This document shows positions 53,975 through 63,998 of a stretch of DNA of 64,000 nucleotides, in pieces. The stretch lies in contig CP073749.1 in assembly GCA_024398055.1 (NCBI GenBank), forward strand, positions 2,294,594-2,358,593, read 5' to 3'. The notes below the pieces were generated by a model, which saw only the letters and a list, made by a program, of their open reading frames with translations, was not told where the DNA came from and ran no database searches. Both the position numbers and the translations under genes were made by a program. Positions within the stretch are counted from its first letter, which is position 1, and the number at the start of each line of letters is the position of its first letter. Origin of the DNA: a bacterium SCSIO 12741 (GTDB lineage: Bacteria; Bacteroidota; Bacteroidia; Flavobacteriales_G; Salibacteraceae).

Positions 53975-54670
53975 ATGAAGGCAATTGTTACTGGAGCAAC
54001 CAAAGGAATCGGCCGTGCAATCACCCTGGCCTTAGCTGGACAGGGCTATGATTTAGGAATTGGAGCGAGAAATCTGGAAGAGATGGATTACCTGAGAAAG
54101 GAAATCATGTCCATTTACCCAGACCTTGAAGTAATTACCAAATCTGCTGATTTCTCCAGAAAATACGAGACTACCAATTTTGCCGAAACCTTTATCAATT
54201 ATTGGGGAGACATTGATGTCTTAGTCAATAATGTTGGGGTATATGAGGAGGATGAATTGGATAACATCTCGGAAGAGCAGTTGATGTATATGCTTAATAT
54301 CAATTTCCTCAGTGCCTTTCGTTTGACGCAGCCTTTCATTCCTGAATTTAAACGTAGAAAGAGAGGACATATCATCAACGTATGTTCCGTACTTAGCAAA
54401 AAAGTGCGTCGCCAGGCGGTGTCCTACACTTTGACCAAGCAGATGTTGTATACCTATACCAAGGTGTTGCGCTCTGAGTTGAGAAATTACGATGTAAAGG
54501 TGACTGCTATCCTTCCAGGATCGACCAATACTTCGAGTTGGGAAGGGTTGGACGCTCCAGTTGAAGATTTTGTACAGCCCAAGGACGTGGCCGATGGCGT
54601 TGTTCTTGCCTTAACCAGTAATGGGATGGTTGAGGAATTGGAAATAAAACCCGTTAATCCCAAATTGTAG
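53975..54670 (+). CDS. Short-chain dehydrogenase/reductase (3-ketoacyl-ACP reductase-like)
   Basis: 231 residues. VTGATKGIGRAITLALA is the classic NAD(P)-binding TGxxxGxG motif, NNVG the helix-stabilising block, and YTLTK the catalytic Tyr-x-x-x-Lys, preceded by a Ser-containing NVCSVLSKK. Alternative substrates (sugars, sterols, acyl chains) cannot be ruled out. The stop is six bases before trmB and the unit continues with an alkyltransferase-like gene. Confidence 0.85.
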   Translation: MKAIVTGATKGIGRAITLALAGQGYDLGIGARNLEEMDYLRKEIMSIYPDLEVITKSADFSRKYETTNFAETFINYWGDIDVLVNNVGVYEEDELDNISEEQLMYMLNINFLSAFRLTQPFIPEFKRRKRGHIINVCSVLSKKVRRQAVSYTLTKQMLYTYTKVLRSELRNYDVKVTAILPGSTNTSSWEGLDAPVEDFVQPKDVADGVVLALTSNGMVEELEIKPVNPKL

Positions 54671-54676
54671 AACCCT

Positions 54677-55384
54677 ATGGGTAAGAAAAAGAAGTTGATC
54701 CGTTTTGCGGACATGAAGACTTTTTCCAATGTCTTGCAACCTGGACTATGTGAAGTGTTTGATTCGGAGAATAAATCCATTCTACCGCATAAGTTGGCCG
54801 GAAAGTGGCGTGAGGAAGTGTTCCAAAATGACAATCCCATTGTCATTGAATTGGGTTGCGGAAAAGGCGAGTACTCGGTAGGAATGGCTCGTAAGTTTCC
54901 CAACAAAAATTTTATTGGGGTTGATATCAAGGGAGCCCGAATTTGGTATGGTGCCAAAGATGCACTGGATGAAGGCCTTAACAATGCTTTTTTTCTCCGA
55001 ACCCGAATCGACTTCATTACCTCTTTTTTTGCACCCGGCGAGTTGGACGAGATTTGGATAACATTTCCGGATCCACAACCTCAGGAAAACAGAAGAAGAA
55101 AGCGATTGACCAATAAGCTGTTTACCGACCGCTACAAAACGATTCTCAAGCCAAATGGTCTCGTACACCTTAAAACCGATAGTGCCTTTTTACACGAGTT
55201 TACCTTGGACGAAATTCAGGAGAACGGTTACGACCTGTTGGAAACTACAGCCGACTTGTATGGCGAAAAGGTGGATGAGGTAGATCCCGATACCCGTGAG
55301 ATTTTGAGTATCAAAACCCATTACGAGCAGTTGTTTTCTGCCCAGGGATATAAGATTACTTATACTAAATACCGAATCCATTAA
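54677..55384 (+). CDS. trmB: tRNA (guanine-N7)-methyltransferase
   Basis: 235 residues. The SAM-binding motif I is VIELGCGKGEYSVGMA, followed by FIGVDIKGARIWYGAKDA and the TrmB hallmark WITFPDPQP. It methylates G46 in the variable loop of several tRNAs. It is six bases after the SDR gene and two bases before the alkyltransferase-like gene, in an apparent operon. Confidence 0.93.
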   Translation: MGKKKKLIRFADMKTFSNVLQPGLCEVFDSENKSILPHKLAGKWREEVFQNDNPIVIELGCGKGEYSVGMARKFPNKNFIGVDIKGARIWYGAKDALDEGLNNAFFLRTRIDFITSFFAPGELDEIWITFPDPQPQENRRRKRLTNKLFTDRYKTILKPNGLVHLKTDSAFLHEFTLDEIQENGYDLLETTADLYGEKVDEVDPDTREILSIKTHYEQLFSAQGYKITYTKYRIH

Positions 55385-55386
55385 CG

Positions 55387-55725
55387 ATGGATCAGTACAC
55401 CTTTTTCGATAATGTATACGATGTCGTTCGGCAGATTCCTTCCGGGCGGGTAACCAGCTATGGTGCGATTGCGAAATACCTGGGTGCAGCCCGTTCTTCC
55501 CGAATGGTGGGGTGGGCGATGAATGCTGCCCATTCACAGGATCCTCCAGTGCCGGCACAACGGGTGGTCAATCGATTGGGTTTGTTGACCGGGAAACACC
55601 ATTTTGAAACCCCATACCGGATGCAGGAATTGTTGGAAATGGAAGGTGTAGAGGTGAAAGAAGACAAAGTGGTCAACTTTAAGGAATTGTTTTGGGACCC
55701 ACAGGTAGAATTGGGTGAACTCTGA
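55387..55725 (+). CDS. Alkyltransferase-like protein (MGMT family without the acceptor cysteine)
   Basis: 112 residues matching the DNA-binding domain of O6-alkylguanine methyltransferases: VYDVVRQIPSGRVTSYGAIAKYLGAARSSRMVGWAM. The acceptor site, PCHRV in active MGMT, reads VPAQRVV, so it cannot accept alkyl groups. Such ATL proteins bind alkylguanine lesions and hand them to nucleotide excision repair. The size is normal for ATLs. It follows trmB by two bases. Confidence 0.85.
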   Translation: MDQYTFFDNVYDVVRQIPSGRVTSYGAIAKYLGAARSSRMVGWAMNAAHSQDPPVPAQRVVNRLGLLTGKHHFETPYRMQELLEMEGVEVKEDKVVNFKELFWDPQVELGEL

Positions 55726-55747
55726 ACCGGGGTAAGCCCTTAAGCGT

Positions 55748-55755
55748 TACCTTTG
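55748..55755 (+). promoter_or_regulatory. -7 promoter element for mrp
   Basis: TACCTTTG, ending 23 bases before the TTG start of mrp. Confidence 0.57.
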
Positions 55756-55778
55756 CAACGCCTAAAAAAATCGAAAAG

Positions 55779-56840
55779 TTGACAGAAAAAGAGGTACTCC
55801 ACGCTCTCTCCTTTGTGATTGAGCCTGATCTAAAAAAAGACCTGGTTTCCTTAGGTCTGGTAAGCATTAAATCTATCTCCGATAACAAGGTGTCCATTCG
55901 GGTGCAAACGAGCAATCCGGCCATGCACAGTAAGAAAAGGCTGGAAGAGGCTTGTGTCCACCAGGTGCAGACCAAAATTGGAGGTGATGTTGAGGTTGAA
56001 GTTGAAGTCGTGCCTTTGGATAAGAAGGATGGCGAGAATACCGAACTCAGAAAAGTATTACCTGGCGTAAAGCACATTGTTGCCATTGCTTCAGGTAAAG
56101 GTGGAGTAGGGAAATCGACGATTACCTCCAATCTGGCTGCTGGATTGGCCGCAGAAGGATACAAAGTAGGTCTAATCGATGCTGATATTTATGGGCCATC
56201 CGCTCCTTTGATGTTTGATGTTCAGGATCAAAAACCTGGAATGATTGAAGTAGGTGGAAAGCAGATGATGACTCCGGTGGAATCTTACGGAGTGAAAATC
56301 TTGTCTATCGGTTTCTTTGCAGACATTAACCAGGCGATTGTTTGGAGAGGTCCTATGGCTTCTAAGGCATTGGATCAAATGATTAACGATGTACACTGGG
56401 GTGACCTCGATTATATGTTGATTGATCTTCCTCCAGGTACCGGTGATGTTCACCTTTCCATTGTTCAGGCGGTACCGCTGTCCGGAGCTATTGTGGTAAG
56501 TACTCCTCAGCCGATTGCCTTGGCCGATGCCCGAAAAGGGATTGGTATGTTTAAGTTGGACTCCATTAACGTTCCTGTTTTAGGTCTGGTTGAGAACATG
56601 TCTTGGTTTACTCCAGCCGAGTTGCCCGATAACAAATACTACATCTTCGGAAAAGACGGAGCCAAAGATTTGGCCGACTCCATGGGAGTTGATTTGTTGG
56701 GACAGATTCCATTGGTCCAGAGCATTCGTGAAAGCGGCGATGTAGGTCGCCCGGCAGTTTTGCAGGATAACACTCCACAGGCTTTGGCCTTCAAAGACTT
56801 GACTCAGAAGTTTAGCGAGTGCCTGTTGCAGAAATCGTAG
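55779..56840 (+). CDS. mrp: Mrp/ApbC family iron-sulfur cluster carrier ATPase
   Basis: 353 residues with a TTG start at 55779. The N-terminal MIP18/DUF59-like domain (about 1-85) precedes the P-loop ATPase domain: AIASGKGGVGKSTITSN (loop 106-113), VGLIDADIYGPSAPLM, IDLPPGTGDVHLSIVQ and VENMSWF. The usual CxxC of many Mrp/Nbp35 proteins is not visible near the C-terminus. It carries or assembles Fe-S clusters. nfu-type scaffold 41 bases downstream supports this. Confidence 0.92.
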   Translation: MTEKEVLHALSFVIEPDLKKDLVSLGLVSIKSISDNKVSIRVQTSNPAMHSKKRLEEACVHQVQTKIGGDVEVEVEVVPLDKKDGENTELRKVLPGVKHIVAIASGKGGVGKSTITSNLAAGLAAEGYKVGLIDADIYGPSAPLMFDVQDQKPGMIEVGGKQMMTPVESYGVKILSIGFFADINQAIVWRGPMASKALDQMINDVHWGDLDYMLIDLPPGTGDVHLSIVQAVPLSGAIVVSTPQPIALADARKGIGMFKLDSINVPVLGLVENMSWFTPAELPDNKYYIFGKDGAKDLADSMGVDLLGQIPLVQSIRESGDVGRPAVLQDNTPQALAFKDLTQKFSECLLQKS

Positions 56841-56852
56841 GACTTTGTGTAT

Positions 56853-56860
56853 TAACTTTG
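56853..56860 (+). promoter_or_regulatory. -7 promoter element for the NifU-C-domain gene
   Basis: TAACTTTG, ending 21 bases before the ATG at 56882. Confidence 0.55.
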
Positions 56861-56881
56861 TAGCTCAATTGTTTCGCATTC

Positions 56882-57133
56882 ATGTCAAAGTCAGAATTGT
56901 TTGATCGCGTTAATGACGCGCTGGGGGATTTGAAAAAGTTTGTTAGGGAAGATGGGGGTGATCTTGAATTGGTCGAAATTACCTCTGAAATGGTTGCCCG
57001 GGTGGAACTCAAAGGAGCCTGCCTGGATTGTTCCATGAACAACATGACCTTCCGTGCAGGAATTGAAGAAGCCATCCTAAAGGATGTACCCCAAATCGCC
57101 CGGGTAGAGAGCGTTACTCCACTCAATAATTAA
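56882..57133 (+). CDS. NifU C-terminal-domain (Nfu-type) Fe-S scaffold protein
   Basis: 83 residues, a bare NifU C-terminal domain. The cluster-binding CxxC is CLDC (Cys47, Cys50) after RVELKGA, as in Nfu and IscA-independent scaffolds. Two subunits would hold a bridging 4Fe-4S cluster for transfer to targets. With Mrp upstream it forms a small Fe-S maturation locus. No terminator follows; instead the 152-bp hairpin repeats begin about 24 bases downstream. Confidence 0.9.
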   Translation: MSKSELFDRVNDALGDLKKFVREDGGDLELVEITSEMVARVELKGACLDCSMNNMTFRAGIEEAILKDVPQIARVESVTPLNN

Positions 57134-57157
57134 GAGAACACATTTTCAACTCAAACT

Positions 57158-57309
57158 CTTTCGGATATGTTATCCGAAAGCGATAGCTGCGGATTTGAAA
57201 TCGGCAACCTGTTACATTCGGATTCCAAATCCGAATGAGGTTCTATGAAAGATGAAGGTTGAGGAGCCTACTGACTGTATCTTATTAGAATTACACGAAC
57301 TCACTGACT
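57158..57309. repeat. Hairpin repeat unit 1 (152 bp)
   Basis: Hairpin A at 57158-57180 has 10-bp arms (CTTTCGGATA / TATCCGAAAG) around TGT. Element B at 57189-57205 is GCGGATTTGAAATCGGC, degraded by one base. Element C at 57216-57236 is ATTCGGATTCCAAATCCGAAT. A spacer of about 70 bases follows. Confidence 0.88.
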
Positions 57310-57461
57310 CTTTCGGATATGTTATCCGAAAGCGATAGCCGCGGATTTGAAATCCGCAACCTCTTACATTCGGATTTCAAATCCGAATGAGGTTCTATGA
57401 AAGATGAAGGTTGAGGAGCCTACTGACTGTATCTTATTAGAATTACACGAATTCACGAACT
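57310..57461. repeat. Hairpin repeat unit 2 (152 bp)
   Basis: Same order, with all three palindromes perfect: A at 57310-57332, B at 57341-57357 (GCGGATTTGAAATCCGC) and C at 57368-57388 (ATTCGGATTTCAAATCCGAAT). It differs from unit 1 at only a few positions, including in the spacer. Confidence 0.88.
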
Positions 57462-57546
57462 CTTCCGGATATGTTATCCGAAAGCGATAGCCGCGGATTT
57501 GAAATCCGCAATCCCTTACATCCGGATTTCAAATCCGAATGAGGGT
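57462..57546. repeat. Hairpin repeat unit 3 (truncated, about 85 bp)
   Basis: Contains A at 57462-57484 (one arm has CTTCCGGATA, one mismatch), B at 57493-57509 (perfect) and C at 57520-57540 (first arm ATCCGG, one mismatch). It then loses similarity at GAGGG, with no spacer. Confidence 0.85.
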
Positions 57547-57576
57547 GAAAATTGAAGATTGAAATTTGACCGTTGC

Positions 57577-58326
57577 CTAAGCCGGCTTTCTAAAGATCTT
57601 AGATTTAGCCATTCCCAATTTATTCAGGAAGTACATCCAAGAGGTCCAAAGAACACCTAATCCATAAACCGAACTTCTCTTGAAGTTGATCGAAGAGGCC
57701 TCTTCAAAATACTTCGTTGGACAAGTCACTTCTCCAATTTCAAATCCGGCATAGAAAATCTGGGCCAACATCTGATTATCGAAGACGAAGTCATCTGAGT
57801 TCACATTGTAATCGATCGATTGCAACACCTCTTTCGAAAAAGCCCGGTATCCCGTGTGGTATTCCGAAAGCTTTTGATTCATCAACAAGTTTTGGGTCAA
57901 GGTGAGGAATCGGTTGGCGATGTACTTATAAATAGGCATTCCCCCTTTTAAAGCTCCTTTTCCTAAGATCCGGGAGGCAAGTACCACCGGGTAAAGATCG
58001 TTGGCAATAATGTGCGCAATAGAAGGAATAAGAAGGGGCGTGTACTGGTAATCCGGGTGCACCATGATCACGATGTCGGCACCGATTTCGAGAGCTTTGT
58101 TGTAGCAAGTCTTTTGATTACCGCCATAGCCCTTGTTCTGCTCGTGACGAATGACATGCTTAATACCAATCTTTCGAGCGATTTCTGAGGTGTTGTCAGG
58201 ACTGTGGTCATCTACGAGGATTACGTCGTCCACCAGGTCAAAGGGAATCTCCGCATAGGTTTTCTCTACCGTTTTTGCCGCATTGTAGGCCGGCATGACC
58301 ACTACCACTTTTTTTCCGTTAATCAT
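57577..58326 (-). CDS. Glycosyltransferase family 2 (polyprenyl-phosphate sugar synthase-like)
   Basis: 249 residues from the ATG at 58326 (MINGKKVVVVMPAYNAAK); a TTG at 58347 overlaps the promoter element and is rejected. GT2 features: VVMPAYNAAKTVEKTY, ILVDDHSPDNT (nucleotide-binding Asp) and NKGYGGNQK. The later HPDYQYTP stands where the DxD sugar-donor motif would be, and the tail RSSVYGLGVLWTSWMYFLN resembles dolichyl-phosphate mannose synthases. A membrane-linked polyprenyl-P-sugar role is probable. It ends at the repeat array and has its own promoter. Confidence 0.85.
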   Translation of the reverse strand: MINGKKVVVVMPAYNAAKTVEKTYAEIPFDLVDDVILVDDHSPDNTSEIARKIGIKHVIRHEQNKGYGGNQKTCYNKALEIGADIVIMVHPDYQYTPLLIPSIAHIIANDLYPVVLASRILGKGALKGGMPIYKYIANRFLTLTQNLLMNQKLSEYHTGYRAFSKEVLQSIDYNVNSDDFVFDNQMLAQIFYAGFEIGEVTCPTKYFEEASSINFKRSSVYGLGVLWTSWMYFLNKLGMAKSKIFRKPA

Positions 58327-58344
58327 CGGATCATGAATTTGCGG

Positions 58345-58352
58345 CAAATGTA
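58345..58352 (-). promoter_or_regulatory. -7 promoter element for the GT2 gene
   Basis: Minus-strand TACATTTG, ending 18 bases before the ATG at 58326. Confidence 0.58.
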
Positions 58353-58382
58353 GGAAAGTTGTTTCGTCTGAAAAAACCTAGA

Positions 58383-58958
58383 TCAGAGGACGTTCTCTTC
58401 CACGTACCCAATTAGGGCATGAATTACTTTAATATGGATTTCCTGAATTCGATCGGCATAACCAAAATGGGGCACACGAACTTCTACGTCGCATTTACCT
58501 GCCATTTTTCCACCGTCCTTTCCAGTGAGGCCGATAACCTTCATTCCTCGTTCATGAGCTACATCAATGGCCTTGACAATATTCGCGGAATTTCCACTGG
58601 TAGAAATGGCAAACAATACATCTCCAGATTGACCCAGGGCTTCTACCATTCTCGAAAATACGTCCTGATAACCGAAGTCATTAGCAACGCAGGTCAAATG
58701 CCCGCTATCCGAAATGGCCAGAGCAGGCAATGCCTTACGATTATCCCGGTAGCGGCCCGATAGTTCTTCGGCAAAGTGCATGGCATCGCTCATCGAACCT
58801 CCGTTTCCACAGCTCAGGATTTTGCCTCCGTTTTGAATGCAGGAAACTAAAACCTTACCCGCTTCCTCCACCGATTCCAGGTGGGCCGGATCGGCCAGAA
58901 ATTGCTCCAATACCTGACGGGCTTCGTCAAATTGGGCTTGGATGGATTGTGCTGCCAT
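58383..58958 (-). CDS. gmhA: Phosphoheptose isomerase (sedoheptulose 7-phosphate isomerase)
   Basis: 191 residues with a single SIS domain. [20 protein letters not shown] and [16 protein letters not shown] are the SIS/GmhA signatures, and [23 protein letters not shown] near the C-terminus is family-specific. It makes D-glycero-D-manno-heptose 7-phosphate, the first step of the ADP-heptose route that ends with RfaE2 (36186-36707). The start overlaps the dsbD stop by one base, suggesting translational coupling. The GT2 gene downstream has its own promoter. Confidence 0.92.
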   Translation of the reverse strand: MAAQSIQAQFDEARQVLEQFLADPAHLESVEEAGKVLVSCIQNGGKILSCGNGGSMSDAMHFAEELSGRYRDNRKALPALAISDSGHLTCVANDFGYQDVFSRMVEALGQSGDVLFAISTSGNSANIVKAIDVAHERGMKVIGLTGKDGGKMAGKCDVEVRVPHFGYADRIQEIHIKVIHALIGYVEENVL

Positions 58959-61435
58959 TAGTGCTTTCCTTTTTCGAATGCTTTTTTGCCTCGATCTAAC
59001 CAGTCTACGAATAGTGCAACATCGGGATCGTAAGATGCACTTTCCACCAACTGATTTTCATCATGGTCAATAATTACGTAGTAGGGTTGAGTGTTTGACT
59101 CGTAACGAGTGATTTGAAAATCACTCCATTTATTTCCGACTGTCTTAATTGATTTGCCTGTGGCATCACTAACATATTTTTCCGATTCAGGCAGCTCTTT
59201 TTTCTCATCGACATACAGGGAAATAAGGACCACATCTTTTCTAAGTCTTTTGAGTACAGGCTCTTCAGACCAAACTTGCTCCTCCATCCTTCGGCAGTTT
59301 ACACAAGCCCAACCTGTGAAGTCTAACATTACAGGTTTGCCCACTTTTTTGGCATAGGCCATGCCTTCATCGTAATCGTGGAAGCAATTTAAGTTATGCG
59401 GACAAGTGCCACTATGCCCACCGGATCCGGCATGATCTTCTTCCGAATTGCTGGAGGAGACAATAGTTGCGGTTTTCCCAACGCCTTGAGGAGATTCAGA
59501 ATAGAACATGGGAGGTGGGAATCCACTAATCAACTTCAAAGGAGCGCCCCACAAACCTGGTATCAGGTAGATTGTGAAGGCGAGCGTCAAGGTCGCTAAG
59601 AGCGACCGACCGACCGATATTTTCTCCGTAGGACTATCATGGGGAAGTCGATATACGCCTAATAAATATAAGGCAAGCATAAAGGAAACGGCAATCCAGA
59701 TAGCAATAAATACTTCACGTGTCAATAGACCAGCTTGAACTACTAAATCTGCATTGGACAGGAATTTAAATGCAAAAGCCAATTCGAGGAATCCGAATAC
59801 TACCTTTACCGAGTTCAACCAGCCACCTGATTGTGGAAGGGAATGTAGCCAGCCTGGGAAAGCTGCAAATAGACCAAAGGGCAGCCCTAAACCAAGTCCA
59901 AAGCCAAAGAGACCTACAGATAGATAAGTGGCTCCTCCATCCGTTGACAATACACTTCCAAGAAGTAGGCCGATGGCAGGTCCTGTACATGAAAAGGATA
60001 CTAATATTAATGTAAGGGCCATAAAGAATATCCCAACCATACCACCTTTGTCAGCGGCTCGATCTGCCTTGTTCACCCAAGAGGAGGGAAGAGTGATCTC
60101 AAAGGCACCTAGAAAGGAAACTGCGAAAATGATGAAAATGGCAAAGAACGTCAGGTTCAATATCGGGTTAGTCGAAAACTCATTGAAAATATCCGGACTT
60201 ACCGAAGTAAATAGGTGAAAAGGGACACTACATAGTACATAGATCAAAATGATAGACATACCGTAGGTTACTCCTTTTTTAATTCCTTCAACTCGAGTTT
60301 TGCTCTGCTTGGTAAAGAAACTTACAGTCATAGGAATCATCGGGAAAACACAAGGAGTAAGTAAAGCTCCTAATCCTCCTAAGAAGCTGTAAAGTAGAAT
60401 CTCCCAAAGCGATTTGCCGGATTTTTCTTTGCCTCCAGATGCAGCAGCGCTGTCTTCAACCGGAACCGCATCCTTGGTGTTAATCTCAAAAACAATTTCT
60501 TCAGGGGGTAGGCAATTTTTGTCGTCGCATACCATGAAATAAACATCTCCTTTGGCTATGCCTGGTTCACCTTCAAAGCGAATGCGCTGGGCAAAGGATA
60601 CTTCGTGCTCGTAGAAGGATAGCTCCATTTCGAAATTCGGATCGAATTCTTTGTGGATCTCTCCGCGTTCCTCCGTTTTACCAACTACTTTGAAGTTCCC
60701 GTCCTTTTCATTGAACCTGAATTGGGTAGGAACAGGGCCGTCCATCGATTCCAAGTTCTGAGAGTAGAGGTGCCATTTTGGATCCAGAGTAGCAGTGGCT
60801 ACCAAGTTGTATTCTTTGTCGGAGATCTTTTCGGCCGAAAAGCTCCACTTAATCGGTTGAAGAATTCCACCCGACGGTTGATCGTGTTGAATGCTTCCAG
60901 TCAATGAAGCTGCAGCAGTTTCGGTAGATGCTTCTTCTGAAGCGGCCTCTTCTACAAACTCTTCGCTTACCTCGATGGTGCCTGGAGCGATATCAATCTC
61001 AAATTCCAAAGCCTCTGGCGGAAGACATTGCTTGTCATCACAAACCATGTAATAGACTTCAACAATTGCTTTTCCAGGAGCGCCGGTCCATTTAATTTTT
61101 TGCTTGAAGGTGACCTCGTGCTCATAAAAAGAGAGGTCCATTTTAAAGTTGGGATCGTATTCGTTGTGTAGATCTCCAACTTCTTCGGTTTTTCCAACCA
61201 ATTGGTAATCGGAACCTGCATTTTTAAAGACTACTTCGGTGGCTACGGGGCCGTCGGCTGAGGGAAGGGTTTGGGAGTATAAGTGCCACTTATCGTCAAT
61301 CTTGGCGGTAAGTAAAACCTCAAATTCATTCTCTGAAACCTGCTTGCTCTCCTGGCTCCATTTTACGGGATTGAAAATCTGGGCCTGCGACAAGGTGGTA
61401 AAACCCAATAAAACTCCGAGTAACCAATACTTCAT
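58958..61435 (-). CDS. dsbD: Thiol:disulfide interchange protein DsbD with tandem N-terminal sensor domains
   Basis: 825 residues. A signal peptide ([11 protein letters not shown]) is followed by two copies of the DsbD N-terminal-like domain: about 20-150 ([25 protein letters not shown] with Cys132/Cys137) and about 195-320 ([25 protein letters not shown] with Cys303/Cys308). A middle DsbD/CcdA-type membrane domain has eight or so helices. The last about 130 residues are thioredoxin-like with WACVNC (CxxC). It moves electrons from cytoplasmic thioredoxin to periplasmic or outer-envelope disulfides. It runs into gmhA, whose start overlaps its stop. Confidence 0.9.
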   Translation of the reverse strand: MKYWLLGVLLGFTTLSQAQIFNPVKWSQESKQVSENEFEVLLTAKIDDKWHLYSQTLPSADGPVATEVVFKNAGSDYQLVGKTEEVGDLHNEYDPNFKMDLSFYEHEVTFKQKIKWTGAPGKAIVEVYYMVCDDKQCLPPEALEFEIDIAPGTIEVSEEFVEEAASEEASTETAAASLTGSIQHDQPSGGILQPIKWSFSAEKISDKEYNLVATATLDPKWHLYSQNLESMDGPVPTQFRFNEKDGNFKVVGKTEERGEIHKEFDPNFEMELSFYEHEVSFAQRIRFEGEPGIAKGDVYFMVCDDKNCLPPEEIVFEINTKDAVPVEDSAAASGGKEKSGKSLWEILLYSFLGGLGALLTPCVFPMIPMTVSFFTKQSKTRVEGIKKGVTYGMSIILIYVLCSVPFHLFTSVSPDIFNEFSTNPILNLTFFAIFIIFAVSFLGAFEITLPSSWVNKADRAADKGGMVGIFFMALTLILVSFSCTGPAIGLLLGSVLSTDGGATYLSVGLFGFGLGLGLPFGLFAAFPGWLHSLPQSGGWLNSVKVVFGFLELAFAFKFLSNADLVVQAGLLTREVFIAIWIAVSFMLALYLLGVYRLPHDSPTEKISVGRSLLATLTLAFTIYLIPGLWGAPLKLISGFPPPMFYSESPQGVGKTATIVSSSNSEEDHAGSGGHSGTCPHNLNCFHDYDEGMAYAKKVGKPVMLDFTGWACVNCRRMEEQVWSEEPVLKRLRKDVVLISLYVDEKKELPESEKYVSDATGKSIKTVGNKWSDFQITRYESNTQPYYVIIDHDENQLVESASYDPDVALFVDWLDRGKKAFEKGKH

Positions 61436-61463
61436 AACGTCCTAACTAAAAGGTGTAAGGGCC

Positions 61464-61471
61464 CAAAAGTA
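61464..61471 (-). promoter_or_regulatory. -7 promoter element for dsbD-gmhA
   Basis: Minus-strand TACTTTTG, ending 28 bases before the dsbD ATG. Confidence 0.58.
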
Positions 61472-61550
61472 GCACTTTTCTTTTTCGAGCAAAGTCTATT
61501 TTAATTCATTAACAATAAGCGTTAAAAGGGTCTTTTTTGCGACAAAAAAG

Positions 61551-62261
61551 CTACTCGGATAGCTCTTCACCGGGTTTCAATCCGAAATAGGACCTCAGGA
61601 AATAAACCAGTCCATAAAAGATAGGCGTGTCAATTAGAGCGGCCAGGGCCTTAAACATCCAACCGTCTAATACCATATCACCAATCTCCCCAAAGCTCTT
61701 TACTCCTACGAACAAAACACCAACGACCAGAAAGGTGTCCAGAAATTGAGAGAAGATAGTGGAGGCATTGTTGCGCAGCCAAAGGTGTTTGCCCTGGGTC
61801 AACTTTTTCCAAAAATGGAAGACACGAACATCTACCAGTTGAGCCACGAGGTAAGCAGTCATACTCGCAAATATGACTCGCCAAGAATTGGCAAAAACCT
61901 GATCATAGGTCGCATTGTCCACGGGCGATCCATCGATGGAAGGAAAGTAACTGCCCAACAGGAGAATGAATAAGACGAACAAGGATGCGGCTAACCCGGT
62001 AAGAACTACCCGACTCGTTTTGCGACGGCCATAGATTTCGGACAGAACATCGGTAATGAGAAAGGTGATTGGATAGGGAAGTACTCCAGCACTTATTATA
62101 AAGGTTTTGAATCCCAGGTCAACTGAAATGAATTTGTTGGCGATCAGGTTGCAGGTAACCAGGGCGGTAATAAAAAGGGCGGCCAAGGCTAAGAAAAGGG
62201 CATCTGCCTGTTTGGCTTTTACTTTCGATTTTTCGAGAAGGTCCTGATCCAATGTGTCCAT
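61551..62261 (-). CDS. Queuosine precursor transporter (YhhQ/QPTR, VUT family)
   Basis: 236 residues with six hydrophobic helices. Family blocks include LALAALFITALVTCNLIANK, PITFLITDVLSEIYGRRKTSRVV (hallmark DVLSEIYG) and AYLVAQLVDVRVFHFWKKLT. YhhQ imports queuosine precursors such as preQ0/preQ1. The -7 element sits five bases before the ATG, right after the groEL terminator, so transcription is independent. Queuosine synthesis genes are not in this window. Confidence 0.9.
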   Translation of the reverse strand: MDTLDQDLLEKSKVKAKQADALFLALAALFITALVTCNLIANKFISVDLGFKTFIISAGVLPYPITFLITDVLSEIYGRRKTSRVVLTGLAASLFVLFILLLGSYFPSIDGSPVDNATYDQVFANSWRVIFASMTAYLVAQLVDVRVFHFWKKLTQGKHLWLRNNASTIFSQFLDTFLVVGVLFVGVKSFGEIGDMVLDGWMFKALAALIDTPIFYGLVYFLRSYFGLKPGEELSE

Positions 62262-62266
62262 TGCTT

Positions 62267-62274
62267 CAAATGTA
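62267..62274 (-). promoter_or_regulatory. -7 promoter element close to the YhhQ gene start
   Basis: Minus-strand TACATTTG ends only 5 bases upstream of the ATG at 62261, a leaderless candidate. Confidence 0.57.
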
Positions 62275-62297
62275 GGGGATAGTGGCTATAAATAAAA

Positions 62298-62326
62298 AGA
62301 CCCGTCTGCCAGGGGCAAACGGGTCT
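62298..62326 (-). terminator. Rho-independent terminator after groEL
   Basis: AGACCCGT (62298-62305) pairs with ACGGGTCT (62319-62326), with inner TGCC/GGCA pairs. Read on the minus strand, a TCTTTTTATTTA tract follows, ending the groEL transcript before yhhQ. Confidence 0.85.
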
Positions 62327-62351
62327 CTATTATTTGGTAAGACTGTCAGGC

Positions 62352-63998
<1,647 letters not shown>

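Larger units (their letters stand above)
57134..57576. repeat. Intergenic region filled by 152-bp hairpin repeat units
   Basis: A 443-base gap between two convergent genes. About 390 bases are three copies of a repeat (57158-57309, 57310-57461, 57462 to about 57546). The copies are nearly identical, and the third is truncated. No coding frame is supported. Confidence 0.9.

Noticed and set aside
55387-55725. Active O6-methylguanine-DNA methyltransferase
   Set aside because: The acceptor Cys is absent (PAQRV), so it is called alkyltransferase-like.
57158-57546. CRISPR array
   Set aside because: Units are 152 bp, the long spacers are identical between units 1 and 2, and no cas genes are near.
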